From Frankiales bacterium (lineage in GTDB: Bacteria > Actinomycetota > Actinomycetes > Mycobacteriales > SCTD01), in the NCBI GenBank assembly GCA_025464915.1, contig JAODNF010000419.1, positions 1-10,791 on the forward strand: DNA of 10,791 nt, in the 5' to 3' direction. Positions 7,176 through 10,791 of this stretch are shown here, in pieces (the first letter of the stretch is position 1; each line of letters begins with the position of its first letter). The notes under the pieces were generated by a model. It made no database searches. It was not told the DNA's origin and saw only the letters and a program-made list of their open reading frames with translations. The position numbers and the translations under genes were made by a program.

Positions 7176-7181
7176 TCGGGG

Positions 7182-7187
7182 TACGTT
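7182..7187 (+). promoter_or_regulatory. Candidate -10 element for the four-cysteine protein gene (leaderless)
   Basis: TACGTT fits TANNNT and ends six bases before the GTG start at 7194, the same spacing as the two hexamers at 5948-5957. It sits in the 18-bp gap after the MFS stop. Bases 7188-7193 (CGCCCC) contain no Shine-Dalgarno sequence. Confidence 0.45.
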
Positions 7188-7193
7188 CGCCCC

Positions 7194-7643
7194 GTGGTCG
7201 AGCGGCGCAGGGTGGTGGTGGGCTCTGCTGCCGTCCTCGTGATCCTCGGGGCGGGCGCGTTCCTCGGCATCCGGGCGGCCATCCCGCCCCACCCGTCGCT
7301 GCCGTACCCGGCCGGCCAGTCGCTCGAGCACGTCCGGAGCAACTGCAACACCGGCAACGAGCTCATCGGCTGTGACAGCCTGACCGGGCCCCGGTCGTTC
7401 CTGCAGGTCAAGGCCGGCGGCGACGTCCGCTCCGCCGGCGACGCGCTGTTCGCGTCCATGAAGTCCGACGGCTGGCGGGAGAAGCCGGGGCTGGTCGCGG
7501 CGGACTTCAGCGCCGGCGGCGCGTCCGAGGACATCGAGCCGGTCCTCTGCAAGACCGCCAGGGGCTGTGTGGGGATCTTCCGGTACGAGACGGACAGCTA
7601 TGTCCTCGCCTGGTGGGAAGCGCCCCCCGGCGACGGTGAGTGA
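7194..7643 (+). CDS. Uncharacterised small membrane-anchored or exported protein with four cysteines
   Basis: I do not recognise this 149-residue protein. A short basic N-terminus (ERRR) precedes one hydrophobic segment at about residues 7-30, which could be an uncleaved anchor or a signal peptide; no lipobox cysteine follows it. The remainder, presumably outside the membrane, has four cysteines at 51, 60, 119 and 125, which could form two disulfides, and a compact pattern of short strands and one likely helix (about 78-92). The end is aromatic and acidic (SYVLAWWEAPPGDGE). The start at GTG 7194 puts the basic residues directly ahead of the hydrophobic segment and matches the -10-like element six bases upstream. 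It lies 18 bp after the MFS gene on the same strand, so co-transcription is also possible. Codon use and base composition look like the neighbours. Confidence 0.72.
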   Translation: MVERRRVVVGSAAVLVILGAGAFLGIRAAIPPHPSLPYPAGQSLEHVRSNCNTGNELIGCDSLTGPRSFLQVKAGGDVRSAGDALFASMKSDGWREKPGLVAADFSAGGASEDIEPVLCKTARGCVGIFRYETDSYVLAWWEAPPGDGE

Positions 7644-7690
7644 ACCTGCGCAACACGGGGTACGGCCCACCTCGAGAGCACGTGGGAGCG

Positions 7691-7697
7691 AGGAAGG
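7691..7697 (+). promoter_or_regulatory. Ribosome binding site for the GHKL ATP-binding protein
   Basis: The purine run AGGAAGG, preceded by G at 7690, stands directly before ATG 7699. GAGG at 7690-7693 is five bases from the start. This decides for ATG 7699 over the in-frame start 132 bases upstream, which would overlap the preceding gene. Confidence 0.6.
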
Positions 7698-7698
7698 C

Positions 7699-8079
7699 AT
7701 GACGTTGAGCGACGTCGCTGTGGCCGTGCTGCCGCCGCGTGCCTCGTCCGCTGCCCGCGCCCGGGAGCTCGTCACGTCGCAGTGCCTCGCGTGGGGCTAT
7801 CCATCGCTCTGTGACGACATCGCCCTGGTCGTGACGGAGCTGGTCGCCAACGCCGTCCGGCACGCCAACACCGACATCGAGATCCTCGTCATGCCGCTCG
7901 ACGGCGGCGTCCGCCTCGAGGTGCGTGACGGGTCGACCCGCCCGCTCCGGCCTCGCGCTGCCCTCTCGTCGGACGAGGGGGGCCGCGGCCTGCTGCTCGT
8001 CGACGCCCTCTCGACCCGCTACGGCGTCGTCGGCGAGCCCGACGGCAAGCGGGTCTGGGTGGAGATGATGGCGGCCTAG
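7699..8079 (+). CDS. GHKL-fold ATP-binding protein (anti-sigma factor/RsbW-SpoIIAB-like, stand-alone HATPase)
   Basis: This 126-residue protein is essentially a single histidine-kinase-like ATPase domain. The N-box ELVANAVRHA has Glu47 and Asn51, the DxG-type motif is at Asp77-Gly78, and the G-box is EGGRGLLLVDALS (Gly94, Gly95, Gly97). There is no dimerisation/phosphoacceptor domain and no membrane segment. Stand-alone proteins of this kind in actinobacteria resemble the serine kinase/anti-sigma factors RsbW and SpoIIAB, which bind a sigma factor or phosphorylate an anti-anti-sigma protein; no such partner gene is adjacent here, so its role is open. The ATG at 7699 has a good Shine-Dalgarno sequence and gives a normal domain start; the upstream extension is low-complexity. 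It is 55 bp downstream of the four-cysteine gene and converges with ppk2, sharing bases 8076-8079. Confidence 0.88.
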   Translation: MTLSDVAVAVLPPRASSAARARELVTSQCLAWGYPSLCDDIALVVTELVANAVRHANTDIEILVMPLDGGVRLEVRDGSTRPLRPRAALSSDEGGRGLLLVDALSTRYGVVGEPDGKRVWVEMMAA

Positions 8080-8091
8080 GAGCTCGCCGCC
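8070..8091. terminator. Weak candidate bidirectional terminator hairpin over convergent stop codons
   Basis: GGCGGC (8070-8075) pairs with GCCGCC (8086-8091) around a 10-base loop. The loop holds the CTAG that ends both convergent genes. There is no T-run, and a GC-rich six-base repeat can arise by chance in this composition, so this is tentative. Confidence 0.25.
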
Positions 8092-8912
8092 TCCGACACC
8101 AGCTCCTTGCGCATCGCCTTGAGGTCCAGGCCGTCGGGAGTCGGCCAGCCCAGCTCGAGGTCGGACAGGGTCTCGAGGAGCAGGCTGCTCACGGCCCAGT
8201 CGCGGTACCACTTGCGGTCGGCCGGCACGACGTACCAGGGAGCGACATCGGTGCTGCACCTCGTCAGCGCGCCGAGGTAGGCGGCCTGGTAGTCGGCCCA
8301 CCGGTGCCGCTCGGGGATGTCCGCGGTCCCGACCTTCCAGTGCTTGGTCGGGTTGTCGATCCGCTCCAGCAGCCGCTGCTTCTGCTCGTCGGGGCTGATG
8401 TGCAGGAAGACCTTGACGACGGACGCGCCGCTCTTGACCGCCCTGCTCTCCCAGGCGTTGATGCGGGCGTAGCGGCGGCTCCAGGTCGCGCGGGGCACCA
8501 GCTCGTGGACCCGCACGACCAGCACATCCTCGTACTGCGACCGGTTGAAGACGCCGATCTGCCCGGCGGCCGGGAGCGCGTTGGTGGTGCGCCAGAGGAA
8601 GTCGTGCGCGAGCTCCTCCTTCGTTGGCTTGCCGAAGCTGGTGATCCGGCAGCCGGCCGGGTTCACCTGACCGACGACGTGCTTGACGGTCCCGTCCTTG
8701 CCGCTCGCGTCCATCCCCTGCAGCAGGAGCAGCACCTTGCGGTCGCCGCCGACTTTGGCGTTCGCGAAGAGCCGTTCCTGCAGGTCGGCCAGCTTCGGCG
8801 CGATCGACGCGAGGTCCTTGCGGGCCTGGGCCTTGCCCTTGGTGCCGGGGGTGTCCCTCGGGTCCGGGAGCGTGCCGTTCCACCGCAGCTGGTCGCGCAC
8901 TGACTTCGCCAT
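8076..8912 (-). CDS. ppk2: PPK2-family polyphosphate:nucleotide phosphotransferase
   Basis: This 278-residue cytoplasmic enzyme of the polyphosphate kinase 2 family transfers phosphate between polyphosphate and nucleotides (AMP/ADP or GDP, depending on subclass). Visible are the P-loop LLLQGMDASGKDGTVKHVV (Gly66 to Thr75, Lys72), the following block ITSFGKPTKEELAHDFLWR (90-108), and the Walker B-type segment GVFNRSQYEDVLVVRVHE (120-137), followed by a lid with several Arg residues (RATWSRRYARINAWE). FGKPTKEELAHDFLWR and FNRSxYEDVLV fit the 'PPK2-related' single-domain group that includes AMP-using class III enzymes, but the nucleotide preference is an inference. Length is normal and motifs intact. 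The ATG at 8912 gives the usual N-terminus. It is 24 bp after yaaA on the same strand, so probably co-transcribed, although a CACTAT hexamer at 8920-8925 might give an extra promoter. Confidence 0.93.
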   Translation of the reverse strand: MAKSVRDQLRWNGTLPDPRDTPGTKGKAQARKDLASIAPKLADLQERLFANAKVGGDRKVLLLLQGMDASGKDGTVKHVVGQVNPAGCRITSFGKPTKEELAHDFLWRTTNALPAAGQIGVFNRSQYEDVLVVRVHELVPRATWSRRYARINAWESRAVKSGASVVKVFLHISPDEQKQRLLERIDNPTKHWKVGTADIPERHRWADYQAAYLGALTRCSTDVAPWYVVPADRKWYRDWAVSSLLLETLSDLELGWPTPDGLDLKAMRKELVSEAASS

Positions 8913-8936
8913 GCGGCGGATAGTGGCACGCCAGGG

Positions 8937-9689
8937 CTAGCGCGCGCTCGCGAGCCCGAACAGCAGCAGGTCGACGCGGTGGCCTTCCACCTCGACGGCG
9001 TCGCAGACGGACCGTCCGATCTCGGCGACCTCGCGGACGGAGGCTGCCCCGTGCAGGCACAGCTCGCGCGCCAGCCGGCCCTTCGTCCACTTGTTGTCGT
9101 GGCTGACCACGGACCGCTTGCCGCCGTCGTCGCGCAGGACCCGCACGTCGACGGCGCCGGGCACCCGCGCCAGGTTGGCGTAGGCGCCGGACCGGAGGTC
9201 GACGACGAACGGCTGGTGCGTGAGCTCCTTCTCCAGCGCGGGCCGCCAGACCGGGGCGAGCCCGCCGAGTCCCGGGACGGTGGTCCCGGCGGACAGCCGG
9301 TAGGACGGGACCCGGTCGGTCGGGCGGAGCAGCCCGAACAGGGCACTGGCAACGACCAGGCTGGCGTCGGCCCGGCGCTGCGCCGTCGCCGGCAGCGTCG
9401 CGTAGGCGAGCTTGTCGTAGACGATGCCGGTGTAGAGCTCGAGCGCGCGCAGCGTCGGGGCGGTGAGCAGGTCACGGTCGCGGTCGAGCTCCTGGGCCTG
9501 CTTGTCGGACAGCTGCAGCGCCTTCTGCAGAAGCGGCCGCTGCTGCCGGCTCCGGGCCGCCCGGACGAGGGCCTTCACGACCTTGGTGCGGGTCCGGGTC
9601 AGGGCCGGGAACGACAGCGATCCCAGGTCGAGCGGCGGCCCGTCCGTGCCGGTGGCCTTGCCCTCGGACGGTGGGAGCAGCACGAGCAC
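8937..9689 (-). CDS. yaaA: YaaA family protein (peroxide stress response, DUF328/UPF0246)
   Basis: This 250-residue protein matches the YaaA family across its length. E. coli YaaA is induced by hydrogen peroxide and limits damage linked to free intracellular iron; its exact biochemical activity is not well settled. Diagnostic blocks are MLVLLPPSEGK at the N-terminus, ASALFGLLRPTDRVPSYRLSAG (114-135), and SHDNKWTKGRLARELC in the last third (186-201). Size is normal (E. coli YaaA is about 258 residues). No signal peptide is seen. The GTG at 9689 is chosen because it places LLPPSEGK at residues 4-11 as in the family; there is only a weak purine stretch before it. It begins nine bases after the stop of the exported-protein gene and ends 24 bp before ppk2, so the three genes are probably one minus-strand operon. 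Confidence 0.92.
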   Translation of the reverse strand: MLVLLPPSEGKATGTDGPPLDLGSLSFPALTRTRTKVVKALVRAARSRQQRPLLQKALQLSDKQAQELDRDRDLLTAPTLRALELYTGIVYDKLAYATLPATAQRRADASLVVASALFGLLRPTDRVPSYRLSAGTTVPGLGGLAPVWRPALEKELTHQPFVVDLRSGAYANLARVPGAVDVRVLRDDGGKRSVVSHDNKWTKGRLARELCLHGAASVREVAEIGRSVCDAVEVEGHRVDLLLFGLASAR

Positions 9690-9698
9690 CCCGGCAGG

Positions 9699-10184
9699 CT
9701 AGCCAAAGAGCCGGTGGTGCCTCGCCCGCTTCAGGAGCTTCGCGTCGCGCTTCGCCTTCGCGCCGTAGGCCCCGGCCCTGACCTTCTGCCGGATCGCCCT
9801 GAACGCTGCCTGGCGCTGGGACTTCGGCAGGTCGATGGCCGCCAGCAGGTCCGACCGCAGCGTCGGGTCCATGCCGGCGAGCCGGGTCTGCAGCTTCTGG
9901 GCCCTGGCGGCGACCTCGGTGCCGTAGTCACCGGCGACGGCCTTCTTCAGGACCGCCTGCAGCGCGGCGACGCGCTTGCCGTCGGCCTGCTTCCACGCCG
10001 CCTTCAGGTCGTGCTTCAGGGCCTGCGGCGCGTGGCCTGCGAAGGCGGCCGGCTGGAAGGCCGCGGTCACGGCGTCCGGGGGGGCGGCGCTCGCGGCGGA
10101 GCTGCTCAGGGACAGGGGTACGGCGATGCCGACCGCAGCGAGGGCGAGGCCGGTGCTGAGGGCGAGGCGACGGGTCCAGCTCAT
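9699..10184 (-). CDS. Uncharacterised exported basic alpha-helical protein with an internal duplication
   Basis: I do not recognise this 161-residue protein. It starts with a classical Sec signal peptide: SWTRR, a hydrophobic core at about 7-25, and a probable cleavage after ASA at residues 31-33. The mature part is rich in Ala, Lys, Arg and Leu and looks wholly helical. Residues 55-101 align without a gap to 108-154 (offset 53), with shared DL-AA, R-AA and AG-YG positions, so it is two copies of one helical module. The tail is basic and His-containing (KRARHHRLFG), and there are no cysteines in the mature part. The ATG at 10184 is preferred over a GTG at 10253 because it places Arg residues directly before the signal core; the extension would hide the signal peptide and reach into the proS promoter region. 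It is first in the putative operon with yaaA and ppk2. Function unknown. Confidence 0.75.
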   Translation of the reverse strand: MSWTRRLALSTGLALAAVGIAVPLSLSSSAASAAPPDAVTAAFQPAAFAGHAPQALKHDLKAAWKQADGKRVAALQAVLKKAVAGDYGTEVAARAQKLQTRLAGMDPTLRSDLLAAIDLPKSQRQAAFRAIRQKVRAGAYGAKAKRDAKLLKRARHHRLFG

Positions 10185-10185
10185 G

Positions 10186-10230
10186 GGTCCAGTGTGCGCC
10201 CGCGCGCCGCCCGGCGCTATGCACTGGACC
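10186..10230. repeat. 9-bp perfect inverted repeat in the divergent gap before proS
   Basis: GGTCCAGTG (10186-10194) and CACTGGACC (10222-10230) are exact reverse complements separated by 27 bases, with arm centres 36 bp apart. They lie in the 89-bp gap between the exported-protein gene and proS, one arm one base from the ATG of the former. This could be a paired regulator site, a hairpin in one of the transcripts, or chance. Confidence 0.45.
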
Positions 10231-10237
10231 TGACCAA

Positions 10238-10243
10238 TACGCT
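10238..10243 (+). promoter_or_regulatory. Candidate -10 element for proS
   Basis: TACGCT, preceded by CCAA, fits TANNNT and would give a leader of about 25 bases that contains the Shine-Dalgarno sequence. No good -35 is visible at the expected distance, so confidence is low. Confidence 0.3.
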
Positions 10244-10262
10244 GGGCGCTCACCGTCTGCCT

Positions 10263-10267
10263 GGAGG
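10263..10267 (+). promoter_or_regulatory. Ribosome binding site for proS
   Basis: GGAGG lies six bases before GTG 10274. It supports that GTG over the in-frame ATG three codons later (10283), which would be 15 bases away. Confidence 0.7.
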
Positions 10268-10273
10268 TCTCCC

Positions 10274-10791
10274 GTGCTCCGCATGTCCACGCTGTTCCTG
10301 CGCACCCTGCGTGAGGACCCGGCGGACGCGGAGGTCCCGAGCCACCGGTTGCTCGTACGGGCCGGCTACGTCCGCCGCGTGGCGCCCGGCATCTACTCGT
10401 GGCTGCCCCTGGGCCTGAAGGTGCTGCGGAACATCGAGCGGGTCGTGCGCGAGGAGATGGACGAGATCGCGCAGGAGGTGCAGTTCCCCGCTCTGCTGCC
10501 CCGGGAGGTCTACGAGCAGACCGGCCGCTGGACCGAGTACGGCGACAACATCTTCCGGCTGCAGGACCGCCGCAAGAACGACTACCTCCTGGGGCCGACC
10601 CACGAGGAGATGTTCACGCTGATGGTCAAGGGCGAGTGCTCGTCGTACAAGGACCTGCCTGTCTCGCTCTACCAGATCCAGAGCAAGTACCGGGACGAGG
10701 CGCGGCCCCGCACCGGCATCCTGCGCGGCCGCGAGTTCCTCATGAAGGACAGCTACTCCTTCGACCTCGACGACGAGGGCCTCAAGCAGAG
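10274..10791 (+). CDS. proS: Prolyl-tRNA synthetase, 3' end missing
   Basis: These are the first 172 codons of a class II prolyl-tRNA synthetase, which charges tRNA-Pro with proline in the cytoplasm; the frame is open to the window end. The fragment reads as a bacterial-type enzyme: LRMSTLFLRTLREDPADAE at the N-terminus, motif 1 region around VAPGIYSWLPLGLKVLRNIE, the conserved T109-H-E-E112 of LGPTHEEMFT, and motif 2 region with TGILRGREFLMKDSYSFD (from Thr147; Arg151 and Arg153 within). The GTG start has GGAGG six bases upstream. The editing (INS) and anticodon-binding domains would lie beyond the window. The gene diverges from the exported-protein gene. A short leader leaves no room for a T-box-type leader. 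Nothing in the fragment looks damaged. Confidence 0.96.
   Translation, partial: MLRMSTLFLRTLREDPADAEVPSHRLLVRAGYVRRVAPGIYSWLPLGLKVLRNIERVVREEMDEIAQEVQFPALLPREVYEQTGRWTEYGDNIFRLQDRRKNDYLLGPTHEEMFTLMVKGECSSYKDLPVSLYQIQSKYRDEARPRTGILRGREFLMKDSYSFDLDDEGLKQ

Noticed and set aside
7661..7690. Short inverted repeat CCCAC/GTGGG with CTCGAG and CACGTG palindromes between the four-cysteine and ATPase genes.
   Set aside because: Five-base arms and six-base palindromes are expected by chance in this composition, and there is no supporting promoter or terminator context.
7567..7698. In-frame upstream start for the GHKL ATP-binding protein.
   Set aside because: The extra 44 residues are low-complexity and overlap the preceding gene; ATG 7699 has a ribosome binding site and a normal domain start.
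4866..7775. Very long open frame on the minus strand running through the hydratase end, patatin-like gene, MFS gene and four-cysteine gene.
   Set aside because: It is a high-GC shadow: low-complexity Arg/Gly/Ala/Pro/His-rich translation with no recognisable domain, crossing several well-supported genes.
10185..10253. Longer version of the exported protein starting at a GTG at 10253.
   Set aside because: It would bury the signal peptide behind 23 residues and cover the inverted repeat and the proS promoter region.
10185..10273. T-box or other tRNA-sensing leader before proS.
   Set aside because: The whole gap is 89 bp and shows no T-box core sequence or terminator/antiterminator arrangement; it is too short for that architecture.
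8979..10418. 479-residue plus-strand open frame opposite yaaA and the exported-protein gene and running into proS.
   Set aside because: The translation is low-complexity and motif-free; proS is read in a different frame there and the minus-strand genes have strong family or signal-peptide evidence.
1..10791. Mobile element, phage, CRISPR, toxin-antitoxin or biosynthetic gene cluster signals.
   Set aside because: I found no transposase, integrase, repeat-spacer array, terminal repeats, small paired toxin-like genes, or shift in base composition between segments.

Overview
This is a very GC-rich, gene-dense window (about 70% G+C by eye) from what looks like an actinobacterium. Signs are the predominance of GTG starts (8 of the 10 genes whose start is visible), promoters that look leaderless, four-base gene overlaps, and the style of the proteins. 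Nocardioidaceae or a near relative is my guess, without a database search. There are eleven genes, two of them cut by the window ends. No stretch over 300 bases lacks a gene; the longest gap is 89 bp. I saw no rRNA or tRNA gene, insertion sequence, CRISPR array or prophage.

Region 1 (1-5077, + strand) is a catabolic operon read left to right: the C-terminal part of a biotin-dependent acyl-CoA carboxylase beta subunit, a biotin carboxylase/BCCP alpha subunit, an AtuA-family (DUF1446) protein, and a LiuC/AtuE-like enoyl-CoA hydratase. All three junctions are GTGA overlaps, so translation is probably coupled. The set matches methylcrotonyl-CoA/geranyl-CoA carboxylase chemistry: carboxylation of a branched enoyl-CoA, then hydration of the glutaconyl-CoA product. 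It points to leucine/isovalerate or acyclic terpene breakdown, and the sequence here does not settle which. Two back-to-back palindromes at 5082-5126 close the operon and probably terminate transcription from both sides.

Region 2 (5141-7643): a patatin-like hydrolase (-) and an MFS transporter (+) diverge from a 22-bp gap containing two overlapping -10-like hexamers, each six bases from its start codon. A small membrane-anchored four-cysteine protein of unknown function follows the transporter, with a similar -10-like element six bases before its own GTG.

Region 3 (7699-10184): a stand-alone GHKL ATP-binding protein (+) meets a PPK2-family polyphosphate phosphotransferase (-) tail to tail, and a single CTAG supplies both stop codons. 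Upstream of ppk2 on the minus strand lie yaaA (peroxide-stress family) and a gene for an exported, basic, helical protein with an internal duplication. The tight spacing suggests a three-gene minus-strand operon with a stress flavour.

Region 4 (10185-10791): an 89-bp divergent gap with a 9-bp inverted repeat, then the 5' part of the prolyl-tRNA synthetase gene proS, which runs off the window.

The region looks mostly like ordinary actinobacterial chromosome. The points most worth following are the AtuA-containing carboxylase operon of uncertain substrate, the shared divergent promoter, the duplicated exported protein, and the unassigned four-cysteine protein.
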